Assembly (NCBI RefSeq): GCF_017874735.1
Contig: NZ_JAGGLV010000002.1
Coordinates: forward strand, 62,001-126,000
Length of the DNA stretch: 64,000 nucleotides
Origin: Paenibacillus silagei
Lineage (GTDB): Bacteria; Bacillota; Bacilli; Paenibacillales; Paenibacillaceae
Direction of reading: 5' to 3'
Made by a program: the position numbers and the translations under genes. Positions 43,444 through 52,088 of the stretch are shown piece by piece; the first letter of the stretch is position 1; each line of letters opens with the position of its first letter. Under the pieces are notes generated by a model. The model was not told the origin of the DNA and made no database searches. It worked only from the letters and a program-made list of their open reading frames with translations.

Positions 43444-44196
43444 TTGTTTCATGTAGGCGTGTGCGATGATGATGCCAATGTTCTAGACAAGGTGAAGCAA
43501 TACTTCAAGCTGCTGTCGCTGTCGACCAACTATTCATTTGATGTCCACTGCTTCTCTTCCGGCGAACAGCTGCTGCAGCATTACAAGGCCATGCAGGGAG
43601 AATACACCTATCACCTGTTGATTCTGGATGTCGAAATGGCCGGAATCAGCGGAATTGAGACCGCCCAGGCGATCCGCTCTTTGCCCGACCGCGATGTGCA
43701 AATTATCTTCCTGAGCAGCTATCCTGAATACATGATGGACAGCTTTGACGTTCAGACCTTCCAATACCTGCTCAAGCCAGTCCCCTATGAATTATTCCAA
43801 GACAAAATACTTAAGCTGTGCAGCTATATTCATTCCAGCCCGAACCGCTTCTTCACCATTAAGGTAGAGGATGATCAGGTAGTGCTGCGGAGGCCCGATA
43901 TTATTGCTATTGTCAAAATCAAGCATTCCCTCGCCCAAAACAAGCTGAAGCTCATTACTGTCTCCCGGGAATACCTCATCAATGGCACCTTGCAGAGCTA
44001 TTCGGACAAGCTGGGCAATCCGTTCCTGCTGATTCACCGTTCCATTATTGTCAATCTGGAGCATGTCCGCAGATTCAACGCGAACTCCGTAATCATGTCC
44101 AGTGATGAAGAATATCCGATTGGACGTTCCCAATCGAAGGCCTTCAAGGATGTCTATGCTGGGTATGTGCTGGAAGAAATTCAAGGGAGAGGATAA
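43444..44196 (+). CDS. LytTR-family response regulator (AgrA-like)
   Basis: About 250 residues. Receiver domain with the acidic cluster CDDDANV, phospho-Asp62 in LLILDVEMAG, and Lys in LLKPVPYE. A LytTR DNA-binding domain follows at about 145-245 (TIKVEDDQVVLRRPDIIAI, LIHRSIIVNLEHVRRFN). The TTG at 43444 has AAAAGGAGAG 8 nt before it. It is divergent from the peptide operon and next to a GHKL kinase, the arrangement of Agr-type peptide-sensing systems. It probably switches on the RiPP operon. Confidence 0.92.
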   Translation: MFHVGVCDDDANVLDKVKQYFKLLSLSTNYSFDVHCFSSGEQLLQHYKAMQGEYTYHLLILDVEMAGISGIETAQAIRSLPDRDVQIIFLSSYPEYMMDSFDVQTFQYLLKPVPYELFQDKILKLCSYIHSSPNRFFTIKVEDDQVVLRRPDIIAIVKIKHSLAQNKLKLITVSREYLINGTLQSYSDKLGNPFLLIHRSIIVNLEHVRRFNANSVIMSSDEEYPIGRSQSKAFKDVYAGYVLEEIQGRG

Positions 44197-44198
44197 CG

Positions 44199-44897
44199 AT
44201 GGTCTTATGGTTCAGGAGGAGGAATGAGGCTGCCCGGCTGGCGGAGTTGAATGGCCGTCTGCACAGACAGCTTGAAGCCCAGGAGCTCAGCTATCAGAAT
44301 ACCTTACATTCCTTCATGGACATCAAGCGAATCATTCATGATATCAACAAGCAACTGGTATACATACGCGCCTGTATTGAAGCAGGTCATGCAGCAGAAG
44401 GCGCAGATCATATTAACGGGATTTTGCAACAGATTGAGGCCTCCTGCAACACTATCACTACCGGCAACCTGGCGGTGGATGCCTTGGTCAGCCATGCGAT
44501 TAACATCGCCTCTGACCTGAATATTGCCATGCAGCATAAGGTACAGCTCTCCGGTGCACCTGTTGACATAGAACGCTACGATCTGTGTATAGTACTTGGC
44601 AACCTTCTGGATAACGCCATAGATGCTGCGAGACAGGTCCGGCCGGCACAGAACAGATCCATTCAGCTTCATATCCATTCGAACAACAATGCCCTCGTTA
44701 TCTATATTGGCAACTCCATTGCCGCTCCCGCCAGCACAGCAGCGCCATGCCGCCGGGCCCATCCAGAACTTCACGGAATCGGCTTAAGTAATATTCAGAA
44801 GGTTACGGGCAAATACGGCGGGCATCTGAGGACCACAGTCAAGCCCGGGAAGTACGAGACGGTTGTTGTTCTGCCTTATGCGAAGACCGGAAGCTAA
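44199..44897 (+). CDS. GHKL sensor kinase lacking membrane segments
   Basis: About 232 residues. A coiled N-terminal helix (RLAELNGRLHRQLEAQELSYQ) leads to the phospho-acceptor box IKRIIHDINKQLVY with His47 and the GHKL ATPase (VLGNLLDNAIDAARQV, HGIGLSNIQKVTGKYGG). AgrC-type kinases have an extra 200 residues of membrane helices; here there are none, so it may act in the cytoplasm or with a separate sensor. The start is 2 nt after the regulator stop, with GGGAGAGG upstream. The frame looks intact rather than truncated. Confidence 0.88.
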   Translation: MVLWFRRRNEAARLAELNGRLHRQLEAQELSYQNTLHSFMDIKRIIHDINKQLVYIRACIEAGHAAEGADHINGILQQIEASCNTITTGNLAVDALVSHAINIASDLNIAMQHKVQLSGAPVDIERYDLCIVLGNLLDNAIDAARQVRPAQNRSIQLHIHSNNNALVIYIGNSIAAPASTAAPCRRAHPELHGIGLSNIQKVTGKYGGHLRTTVKPGKYETVVVLPYAKTGS

Positions 44898-44948
44898 ACA
44901 CAGGTTGCCGTGCCGACTCGTATGGATCAAGAAGCCCGCACCGTCAAC

Positions 44949-46112
44949 CTAACCGTTCCTTAGGGCGGTGGCCTCGCGGGAGCTTCTGCCTATCATCAGT
45001 TGTACCGCGATCATAAGTACAGTGATCACAGCCATGCCGATCAGCGCGGGCTGGAATGAACCCGAGGCATCGTAGATACGGCCAACCGCGAGCGGTCCCA
45101 AAGCTCCGAGAAAATACCCGCCCCCCTGATTAAGCGACGACCAGGAGCTGGCCTCTTCCGCCCGCTCCGTCATTAAGAGCGGCAGCATTAGAGCCAGCGG
45201 GAATAATCCGCCAGCGCCAATGCCGAGCAGCACTGCGCTCAGCAGAGGTGAGGCTGAGCCCAGAAGGAGCAGCAGTCCGCTTAGCTCGAACAGACTGCAC
45301 AGCACAAGCCATAACGTGCGCCGCTGGAATCTGGCAACAAGGATCGGCACAAGGATGCTTACCGGAATCTGTATCAAGGTGAACAGTGTGAGCAGATTGC
45401 CCGCTTCATGCTTGCTATACCCCATGGATGCTGCCATCGGGGCCAGCCAGGCAGTCAGCGAATAGAAGATGCTCGCCATAAGACCGAAGAACACAGTCAG
45501 CAGCCAGGCTCTGCCGTTGGTCACGGGCAGCCGAGCATGTGCAGCCTGCTCCTTCAGCGGCATGGACCGTGCCGCAATCCTCCACCAGACAGGGAGTGCG
45601 GCAAGCGACAAGACTGCCCATACCGCCAGGGACAGCTGCCAGGAATTGTCCAGCCAGGTATAGACCGGAACAGCCAGCCCGGCAGCCAGTGAAGCACCCA
45701 CCACCATTGAGGCGGAATACACACTGACCATAGCCGAGCGGCCGGGAAAATGACGCTTAATGAAGCCGGACAGCAGCGGTCCGGCAATTCCGATCCCTAC
45801 GCCTGCTGCCAGCGCCGTCAGAATGAGACCGGCGGATGAAGACAGGAACCCGCGTGCGGCTGTCGCCGCCCCGATCAGCACCATAGCTCCAAAGATCGTG
45901 CGCTCCAGACCGAAGCGCCGGCTGATGCTCACGGCAAGGGGTGCAAATATCCCCATACACAGGACAGGCAGTGTTGTCATCAGACTGGCCTGCAGGCTGT
46001 TCATCCCCAGATCACTCTGAATGTTACCCAGCAGCGGTGAGACCGAAGTGATTACCGGACGCATATTTAATGAGGCTGCCAGCAAGGCAACGAATAATAG
46101 TAAGAAAGGCAT
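44949..46112 (-). CDS. MFS transporter, CynX/NimT-type
   Basis: About 387 residues with about 12 hydrophobic helices. The N-terminal LLLFVALLAASLNMRPVITSVSPLLG pattern (asparagine-Met-Arg-Pro after helix 1) is typical of the cyanate/nitroimidazole-type MFS branch. The ATG at 46112 is preferred (GGAG 8 nt upstream) over upstream codons that overlap the ribosome site. Divergent from a LysR regulator that probably controls it. Substrate unknown. Confidence 0.88.
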   Translation of the reverse strand: MPFLLLFVALLAASLNMRPVITSVSPLLGNIQSDLGMNSLQASLMTTLPVLCMGIFAPLAVSISRRFGLERTIFGAMVLIGAATAARGFLSSSAGLILTALAAGVGIGIAGPLLSGFIKRHFPGRSAMVSVYSASMVVGASLAAGLAVPVYTWLDNSWQLSLAVWAVLSLAALPVWWRIAARSMPLKEQAAHARLPVTNGRAWLLTVFFGLMASIFYSLTAWLAPMAASMGYSKHEAGNLLTLFTLIQIPVSILVPILVARFQRRTLWLVLCSLFELSGLLLLLGSASPLLSAVLLGIGAGGLFPLALMLPLLMTERAEEASSWSSLNQGGGYFLGALGPLAVGRIYDASGSFQPALIGMAVITVLMIAVQLMIGRSSREATALRNG

Positions 46113-46168
46113 TTCCATCACTCCATATCAGTATTTTGTATTTAGCCTGAGTATACGGCGATGTCATA

Positions 46169-46180
46169 TATTGATCAATA
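46169..46180. promoter_or_regulatory. LysR-type operator candidate
   Basis: TATTGATCAATA is a perfect palindrome in the 130-nt gap between the MFS and LysR genes, close to the usual T-N11-A layout of LysR binding sites. Confidence 0.5.
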
Positions 46181-46242
46181 CTATTGTTTATATTATTATA
46201 ATAGTAATTGACTATGATCTTATCCTGAAAGAAGTGAATTTC

Positions 46243-47139
46243 ATGGAAACCCGCCACCTGCACTATTTCATGGCCGTCTGCGAAGAACTGCATTTCACAC
46301 GCGCCGCTGAGGGACTGGGCATCAGCCAACCGACACTAAGCCAGCAGATTAAAGTACTGGAAGGTGAAATAGGCATGCCCCTGTTCGACCGGATCGGCAA
46401 AAAGATTGCCCTTACCGAAGCTGGTGCCCTCCTGAAGGACTACGCAGCCCGGATGATTCAGAATGAGCAGAATGCCAAGGCAGCGATTAATGAGCTGCGC
46501 TCCGACAACCGCGGCATGATCCGGCTTGGGGTGCTGCCCTCTGACCTGGACTACCGTCTAACGCCGATGCTGGTCAAATTCCATGCCGATTTTCCGAATA
46601 TCCGGCTCCAGGTCTTCGCTTCAACGCTTATTCAGCAGGAGGTGCTGGAGAACAAGTTGGACATCGGCATCTGCCTTCCGGGTCCGCATGATTCCATGCT
46701 GACTCAAGTGGACCTGGGCTGGGAGCCTTATCATCTGATTGTCCGTGAGGATCATCCTTATGCCGCCATGAGCCACATTGAGCTGTCATCACTTCAGCAG
46801 ATCCAGCTTGTAATGTACCCGCGCACCTACATCGGCAGAGAGCTGGTGGAGAATACCTGCCGGGAGGCAGGCTTCGGACTGGAGCCGATCATGGAGACCG
46901 GATCAGCCACCTCGCTGCTTCAGCTAGTCAAGGCCGGGATTGGCGGCACCATACAACCGCGCGGACTGCTTGAGGGCATGGAGAACAGCGGACTTTGCTC
47001 CATTCCGATCCTGAATACTGCCCCCTGCCGCAACCTCAGACTGATCTACCGGGCCGACCGCTACATCAGCCATGCCACCCATACCTTCATCAGCAGCCTG
47101 CGCCGGTTCCTGATCGACAATCTCCGGCTTGAGGAATGA
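46243..47139 (+). CDS. LysR-family transcriptional regulator
   Basis: About 298 residues. The start METRHLHYFMAVCEELHFTRAAEGLGISQPTLSQQI (split METRHLHYF, HFTRAAEGLG, SQPTLSQQI) is the canonical winged helix. A LysR substrate-binding domain follows (IRLGVLPSDLDYRL, LDIGICLPGP, VKAGIGGTIQPRG). The ATG at 46243 is set by homology at METRHL; an upstream open frame is not protein-like. It presumably regulates the divergent MFS gene. Confidence 0.93.
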   Translation: METRHLHYFMAVCEELHFTRAAEGLGISQPTLSQQIKVLEGEIGMPLFDRIGKKIALTEAGALLKDYAARMIQNEQNAKAAINELRSDNRGMIRLGVLPSDLDYRLTPMLVKFHADFPNIRLQVFASTLIQQEVLENKLDIGICLPGPHDSMLTQVDLGWEPYHLIVREDHPYAAMSHIELSSLQQIQLVMYPRTYIGRELVENTCREAGFGLEPIMETGSATSLLQLVKAGIGGTIQPRGLLEGMENSGLCSIPILNTAPCRNLRLIYRADRYISHATHTFISSLRRFLIDNLRLEE

Positions 47140-47140
47140 G

Positions 47141-47254
47141 CCGGGATTAGAGAAGGCGATGGGCACCCTGCAATATCTGAGTCAGGATTCAGAGGCCAGA
47201 CGATTGTATGAATTCTTTAAGAAAGTAAAGAATCTGGGAGCATCCTATAGGCGG
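47141..47254 (+). pseudogene. Remnant of an Rpn-type (PD-(D/E)XK) transposase C-terminus
   Basis: Directly after the LysR stop, one frame reads PGLEKAMGTLQYLSQDSEAR and RLYEFFKKVKNLGASYRR. This resembles the C-terminal segment EKAM..L.YLSQD.EARRLYE of Rpn-family nuclease/transposase proteins common in Paenibacillus. There is no start codon or catalytic part, so only a tail survives. Confidence 0.45.
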
Positions 47255-47267
47255 GTGGCACAAAATA

Positions 47268-47317
47268 AAGAGCTGTCCCAAGCAGCCATTGCATGGCCTT
47301 TAGGACAGCCCCTTTTT
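47268..47317. terminator. Hairpin, AGCTGTCC repeat family
   Basis: AGAGCTGTCC...GCCAT pairs with ATGGC...GGACAGCC, with TTTTT on one side and an A-rich stretch on the other. It lies between the convergent LysR and MurR-like genes and is related to the hairpins at 5974, 6466 and 61952. Confidence 0.7.
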
Positions 47318-47333
47318 ATGCAGAGGTTCAACA

Positions 47334-48185
47334 TTAATCATTCAAAACTTCAATCATCTGCCTTGTCTTCGCCAGCTGCTCCACAGTTAAATCATGCTGG
47401 GCAGAAGCATATACGCTAAAGACAATATCAAGCACAAATAATTGGGCGAATCTTGAGCTGGTTGCCGCACTGCGAAGTGTGGCTTCCGGGGCACGTGATG
47501 TAAATAAAGAAACATCCGCCAGCTGGGAAAGCTTGTTATTTCCAGGTCGGGTAAGGCTGATTGTTCTGATCCCATGCTCCTTGGCCCGTTTGGTTAATTG
47601 AATGACCTCGCCCGTTTCCCCGCTATACGAAATCCCCCAGAAGACAGCATTCTCTGATTTCGTAGCCATAGCTGCCGCCAATAAATGACGGTCAGAAATA
47701 GCATATACATTTTTGCCGAGCCGCAGCCATTTCTGTGCCGCATCCTCTGCAATAATGAAAGACGCCCCTATCCCATACACATAAATAACCTCTGCCTGCT
47801 GTAACAGGCTCACGGCCTGCTCAATCGAATGCGCGTCCAGTTGACTGGCCGTATTCTGAAAGGTCAATATGGTATTGGACAACATTTTATCAATGATAGA
47901 ATGCACCGTCTCATTAGATTCAACATCAAAGTAGCCGACATAACTCGTGTTCTCTACTTCAGCGGATAAGCGGATTTTGAGCGCGGGGAAGCCCTCAATG
48001 CCCAGCGACCGGCAAAAACGGACAACCGCCGCACTGCTCGCCTCCGCTTTAGCCGCTAACTCATGTATGCTCATATGCATCACTTCTTTAGCATTGGCAA
48101 GAATGTACTCCGCTACTTTTTTTTCGGATTCCGGCAGTTCATTTAAGACCAGTTCAATTTGAGAAATCATACTCCCTGCTGCCAA
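47334..48185 (-). CDS. murR: RpiR-family regulator (MurR-like)
   Basis: About 283 residues. The N-terminal RpiR helix-turn-helix (SEKKVAEYILANAKEVMHMSI, SSAAVVRFCRSLGIEGF) and the C-terminal SIS sugar-phosphate domain (AEVIYVYGIGASFIIAED, WGISYSGETGEVIQL) are complete. The TTG at 48185 follows AGGAGAGGAG with 8-nt spacing; the ATG five codons on is the alternative. Last gene of the MurNAc operon, so its effector is probably MurNAc-6-phosphate. The symbol is by context. Confidence 0.85.
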   Translation of the reverse strand: MAAGSMISQIELVLNELPESEKKVAEYILANAKEVMHMSIHELAAKAEASSAAVVRFCRSLGIEGFPALKIRLSAEVENTSYVGYFDVESNETVHSIIDKMLSNTILTFQNTASQLDAHSIEQAVSLLQQAEVIYVYGIGASFIIAEDAAQKWLRLGKNVYAISDRHLLAAAMATKSENAVFWGISYSGETGEVIQLTKRAKEHGIRTISLTRPGNNKLSQLADVSLFTSRAPEATLRSAATSSRFAQLFVLDIVFSVYASAQHDLTVEQLAKTRQMIEVLND

Positions 48186-48246
48186 GTTCTAAACTCCTCT
48201 CCTCAGTCTATTCTCCTTATTGTAACAAAATAGAAGGGAGTAATCA

Positions 48247-49299
48247 TTAAGTAGCAGCCGTGAAGCTAAACCGCCTTCCGCCTTGTCTGACGTAGTCCAA
48301 TAGAGGAAGGTCCTCTTCTATCACATGACCAATCACATTAACCGCTTCATGTGCCGGCAGATCTCTTAGTGTGATCTGTAGCTCATGTTCATAACGGCCA
48401 TACAAATAATTATCTACAGTAATCGTTCCTCTGGGCCGCTCGTTCGTATGCATAGGCGCAATACTTGGGCTTATTCCATAACGTTCCTGATCTGACCGTG
48501 CACTCTCAGAGCGAATCACATCACGGGCAGCGTCCAAGCGGTTCCGGTGGACCTTATCCCATAAGGCATAAGGTAATTCTTGGGTTACCCGCAAAGGAAT
48601 AACCCCTTCCTCATACCGCTGAAATTGAATCTGAGACCCTTCTGAGAGGGTTAAATCGCCAACGAAAATTTTGTCCACGGCACAATCTTGCTCTAATTCC
48701 AGGTAGGCCAGAAAAGAAGAATGATTCCGGTGCTTCTCTAAGGAAGGCAGACTTTGAAATAACGGTTTTCTCTTCAGCCCGTCTCCCGGAATAAAGGCCA
48801 TCGTCGTAATCCCTTCGGCTTGCAGCCACCTGTTCTTCGCTATGAACGATTCTTTATCCAGACCTGTCTCCGGGCGGGGATAATAATTATGCCAGGCTTC
48901 AATGTTCTCAAGACAAATATGATGCTCTTTTAAGTCAGCCAAGAACTCTGGGGTTAAGGTGCTGGCATTTAAGGCAATTTTCAGTTGTTGTGAGTAGGCT
49001 GCAATTTCATCGGCGCTAAATCCAAAATCCATCCGCAAACCTGTAACACCAGCATCCAACAGAAAGGGAAATGAAAATTTCTCCAATGCTTTTCCGGAAA
49101 TATCCGCCATCAGGTCCATTCCTAACCGCCGGGCAGCCTTTGCGATCTCCAGCAGCTTCTCCTTCAATGCTCCGAACTCATCTTCCGGCATATGAAGAGA
49201 GGTGAATATTTCGGTACAGCCTGCAGCCTTCATGTGTTCCATATACTCCACGTTGTCTTCTAACGTGCGGTCCGCCGCAAAAATTGAAATTCCGAGCAC
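48247..49299 (-). CDS. mupG: MupG-type 6-phospho-N-acetylmuramidase (DUF871 family)
   Basis: About 350 residues. TIM-barrel-like N-terminus (GISIFAADRTLEDNVEYMEHM, CTEIFTSLHMPED, MDLMADISGKALEKF) and a C-terminal cyclophilin-like domain (RPRGTITVDNYLYGRYEHEL) match the family that cleaves MurNAc-6-P-GlcNAc. The GTG at 49299 follows GAGGTGA with good spacing; the GTG three codons earlier is inside the ribosome site. Located between the PTS transporter and the regulator, as in staphylococcal mupG loci. Confidence 0.88.
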   Translation of the reverse strand: MLGISIFAADRTLEDNVEYMEHMKAAGCTEIFTSLHMPEDEFGALKEKLLEIAKAARRLGMDLMADISGKALEKFSFPFLLDAGVTGLRMDFGFSADEIAAYSQQLKIALNASTLTPEFLADLKEHHICLENIEAWHNYYPRPETGLDKESFIAKNRWLQAEGITTMAFIPGDGLKRKPLFQSLPSLEKHRNHSSFLAYLELEQDCAVDKIFVGDLTLSEGSQIQFQRYEEGVIPLRVTQELPYALWDKVHRNRLDAARDVIRSESARSDQERYGISPSIAPMHTNERPRGTITVDNYLYGRYEHELQITLRDLPAHEAVNVIGHVIEEDLPLLDYVRQGGRRFSFTAAT

Positions 49300-49327
49300 T
49301 GGAATCACCTCAATATCTCAGGGTCGC

Positions 49328-50746
49328 TTAATCCTGTTCTGCCATAGCCTCTTTGGGTGTACCGAAGAGATAAGTCGCGATAAATCCGCCAGCGTAAGCT
49401 GCAATTAAGCCTATTACGTATTTCAGCCATAATCCATTCGCAATCAAGGGAATTAACGCAACTCCGGAAGGACCAATAGCAATGGCTCCAACGTTGCCGA
49501 ATAATCCAATGACCGCACCACCAATCCCGCCGCCAATACAAGCTGTAACAAACGGACGGCCCAGCGGTAAAGTAACCCCGTAAATCAATGGCTCGCCGAT
49601 TCCCAGAATACCGACCGGAAGAGCGCCTTTAATCATGTTCGTCAATGATTTATTCTTCTTGCAGCGAATCCATAAGGCGATGGAAGCCCCAACCTGACCT
49701 GCCCCGGCCATAGCCAGCATCGGAAGCAGCAGCGTCATCCCTGAATCATTGATCATCTCAATGTGAATCGGCGTCAATACCTGATGCAGCCCTAACATCA
49801 CAAGCGGCAGGAACGCTGTTCCTAATACAAAGCCTGAGAATGCTCCGCCCACTTCTAACGTCCAGTTAATCGCTCCGATTAGATTACTGGAGATGAATCC
49901 GGCGAACGGCATGATGAAAAAGATTGTAATCAGTCCTACGGCCAGCAAGGCAATTGTAGGTGTAACGATAATATCAACCGCATCAGGAATCACTTTACGC
50001 AAATATCTCTCCACGATGGACAGAATCCATACAGCGATGAGAACGCCAATAACCCCGCCTTGACCCGGTGTCAGAGGTGTACCCGTAAATATATTAGTAA
50101 TGGTCAGGTCCGCTGTAACCCCTGTTAACAGTGTTACCCCGCCGATTACTCCCCCGAGAGCAGGCGTAGCTCCGAATTCTTTGGCAGCGTTAATACCGAC
50201 ATAAATCACCAGGTAACTGAAAATCGCATTTTTGATGACATTTAAGATCGTCACATATTGCTGCCAGGTTGCTGTGTCTAAATTACCCGCTGTCATATTG
50301 TTCGTCAGAATGGAGCCAATACCGGCAATTAATCCGGCTCCCACGAACGCAGGGATAAGCGGGATGAATATATTTCCGATCTTCCGCAAAAAGTTTTTGA
50401 ACGGCGTATCATTCTTCTTTTTTAGCTGCGCTTTCATTTGTGCGCCTTTGGCCTGTAATTGTTCAGCCGAAGTTGACGGATCGCCCTCAGGACTGCTTGC
50501 TTCCAACACTTTACCGAATTCTTCAGCGACCTTGGTTACGATTCCCGGTCCGAGAATGACTTGATAGGTTTCATCATCCACTACTCCCAGAACCCCGTCG
50601 ATTTGCTTCAAGTCCGCTTCAGCGATCCGGCTGCGGTCCACAACGGTTACACGAAGACGAGTCATGCAATGGGTGTACTCGGATACATTTGCACGGCCGC
50701 CGATGGCCCCTAATATGTTGACCGCTAAATCATGATATTTACTCAT
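49328..50746 (-). CDS. murP: PTS EIIBC transporter, MurNAc type
   Basis: About 472 residues. An N-terminal EIIB domain with the phospho-Cys in YTHCMTRLRV (about residue 27), a linker, then an EIIC domain with many helices (FIPLIPAFVGAGLIAG, ILGIGEPLIYGVTLPLGRP). No EIIA part is present, so a glucose-type EIIA from elsewhere would donate phosphate, as known for MurP. It is downstream of murQ and upstream of mupG, which supports transport of MurNAc or a MurNAc-containing disaccharide. Confidence 0.9.
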   Translation of the reverse strand: MSKYHDLAVNILGAIGGRANVSEYTHCMTRLRVTVVDRSRIAEADLKQIDGVLGVVDDETYQVILGPGIVTKVAEEFGKVLEASSPEGDPSTSAEQLQAKGAQMKAQLKKKNDTPFKNFLRKIGNIFIPLIPAFVGAGLIAGIGSILTNNMTAGNLDTATWQQYVTILNVIKNAIFSYLVIYVGINAAKEFGATPALGGVIGGVTLLTGVTADLTITNIFTGTPLTPGQGGVIGVLIAVWILSIVERYLRKVIPDAVDIIVTPTIALLAVGLITIFFIMPFAGFISSNLIGAINWTLEVGGAFSGFVLGTAFLPLVMLGLHQVLTPIHIEMINDSGMTLLLPMLAMAGAGQVGASIALWIRCKKNKSLTNMIKGALPVGILGIGEPLIYGVTLPLGRPFVTACIGGGIGGAVIGLFGNVGAIAIGPSGVALIPLIANGLWLKYVIGLIAAYAGGFIATYLFGTPKEAMAEQD

Positions 50747-50772
50747 GTTGTAGCCCCCTTCTTCTTATCGTA

Positions 50773-51660
50773 TTATTGAATCGCCTGACGGACGAAGCCT
50801 TGTGATGCTTCCAGCCGCTGCACAGCTTCTTCCTTAGTTAGCCCCGCAAGGATCATCACAATGGCAATCTTCGGCTTCTGATCCGCCTGCTTCAGAACAC
50901 GCTCTGCCGTTTCAGCATCACACTCAGTCGCATCCATCACAATCCGTTTGGCACGTTCTACAAGCTTTTCATTGGTCAGCTGTACATCCACCATTAAATT
51001 TCCATATACTTTGCCCGTACGAATCATCGAAGCGGTGGAAAGCATATTGCAGATTAATTTCTGCGAACTCCCCGCCTTCAAACGTGTTGACCCGGTTAAC
51101 ACTTCCGGTCCGTTTACGACTTCAATCGCAATCCCGGCAATTCTGCCAATCGCTGAATCTTTGTTGCAGCTCACAGCTACAGTGGGTGTTCCAATAGAAT
51201 TCGCATATTCTAATCCGCCGATCACATAGGGTGTGCGTCCGCTGGCGGCAATGCCGACGACAACATCTTTGGCTGTCAGCTTAATATCCTGTAGATCCTG
51301 AACCCCTAATTGTTCATTGTCCTCCGCACCTTCGACGGCTTTGATAAACGCTCTCTCTCCCCCGGCAATTAGACCGATGACCTCCTCAGGTGCTGTTCCA
51401 AAGGTTGGCGGACATTCAACAGCATCCAGCAGGCCGATACGTCCGCTTGTTCCAGCCCCCATATAAATTAAGCGTCCACCTTGTCTGATCGCCATTGTAA
51501 TCACTTCCACAGCTTCGGCAATCTGCGGAATGACTTGTTTCACAGCTTGTGCGACCTTGTGATCTTCTTCATTCATCACTTCCAAAAGCTCAAGCGGTGT
51601 TAACTCATCCAGGTTCATGGTCTTCTTATTGCGGGTCTCCGTTGTCAAATGCTCTAACAT
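50773..51660 (-). CDS. murQ: N-acetylmuramic acid 6-phosphate etherase
   Basis: About 295 residues. MurQ landmarks: [80 protein letters not shown] and [19 protein letters not shown]. It hydrolyses the lactyl ether of MurNAc-6-P to give GlcNAc-6-P, in peptidoglycan recycling. The family start MLEHLTTE corresponds to the ATG at 51660; two ATGs lie four or five codons upstream. First gene of the operon. Confidence 0.96.
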   Translation of the reverse strand: MLEHLTTETRNKKTMNLDELTPLELLEVMNEEDHKVAQAVKQVIPQIAEAVEVITMAIRQGGRLIYMGAGTSGRIGLLDAVECPPTFGTAPEEVIGLIAGGERAFIKAVEGAEDNEQLGVQDLQDIKLTAKDVVVGIAASGRTPYVIGGLEYANSIGTPTVAVSCNKDSAIGRIAGIAIEVVNGPEVLTGSTRLKAGSSQKLICNMLSTASMIRTGKVYGNLMVDVQLTNEKLVERAKRIVMDATECDAETAERVLKQADQKPKIAIVMILAGLTKEEAVQRLEASQGFVRQAIQ

Positions 51661-51684
51661 GATTTCCATCATCCTTTTCCGTTT

Positions 51685-51733
51685 ATGAAATCGCTCTCTA
51701 AATGCAGAATACCATTACTGAAATATTATTTCA
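51685..51733. promoter_or_regulatory. cre-like site and MurR-type operator upstream of murQ
   Basis: ATGAAATCGCTCTCT (51685-51699) fits the CcpA consensus WTGNAANCGNWNNCW at all fixed positions. TGAAATA-T-TATTTCA (51719-51733) is a perfect palindrome of the kind bound by RpiR/MurR regulators. Together they suggest induction by MurNAc-6-P and catabolite repression. Confidence 0.65.
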
Positions 51734-51739
51734 ATATAA

Positions 51740-51987
51740 TTATTATTTTATTAAAATTAAATATCAATAAGAAATTGAACACATACAAAAACAAACCCCT
51801 GCGATGCACACAGGAGCTTGTTTCTGTATCCTTCTTCTCCTTCTTCCTACCGGTGAACTCAAACCGCAGTTCTGATTCACCCTCACTACTCCCTGCGAAT
51901 GTAAGGCCATCGGATTTTAATGCGGTTCTTGAATAGAAGAATCGTTAGCTTTTGAAAAATAAGTTTTAGAGTGATCCATTAATAAAA
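51740..51987. other. AT-rich gap with hairpin and possible coding remnant
   Basis: No intact gene. A hairpin AAACAAACCCCTG/CAGGAGCTTGTTT lies at about 51789-51823. On the minus strand one frame between about 51945 and 51780 reads SRTALKSDGLTFAGSSEGES and ELRFEFTGRKKEKKD without a start codon. This may be the tail of a lost gene. Confidence 0.35.
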
Positions 51988-52035
51988 GCAGCGGCAGTCT
52001 AAGACTTGATAAATAAAATCTTGGACTGCCGCTGT
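51988..52035 (-). terminator. Long hairpin closing the cassette-like array
   Basis: AGCGGCAGTC.AAGA (51990-52004) pairs with TCTT.GACTGCCGCT (52019-52033). Read on the minus strand it follows the array directly. Its sequence is close to the hairpin at 256-300 (shared GCAGTCTAAGACTT). Confidence 0.75.
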
Positions 52036-52040
52036 GTTCG

Positions 52041-52066
52041 TTCAACTAACGTTTCCCGTTCGTTCA
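52041..52066 (-). repeat. Cassette-boundary motif, copy A
   Basis: On the minus strand TTGAACGAACGGGAAACGTT, then AGTTGAA. Core AACGGGAAACGTTAG is shared with copies B, C and, less exactly, D and E. The left arm is changed (CGAACG instead of GCTAACG). It is immediately followed by the closing hairpin. Confidence 0.75.
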
Positions 52067-52088
52067 ATAAACAGTACATCAAAAATTA

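Noticed and set aside
44304..44774. Minus-strand frame opposite the GHKL kinase
   Set aside because: Shadow frame; the plus strand carries the conserved kinase boxes.
51685..51936. Plus-strand frame beyond murQ
   Set aside because: Low-complexity AT-rich translation with no ribosome site. It overlaps the likely murQ promoter and operators.
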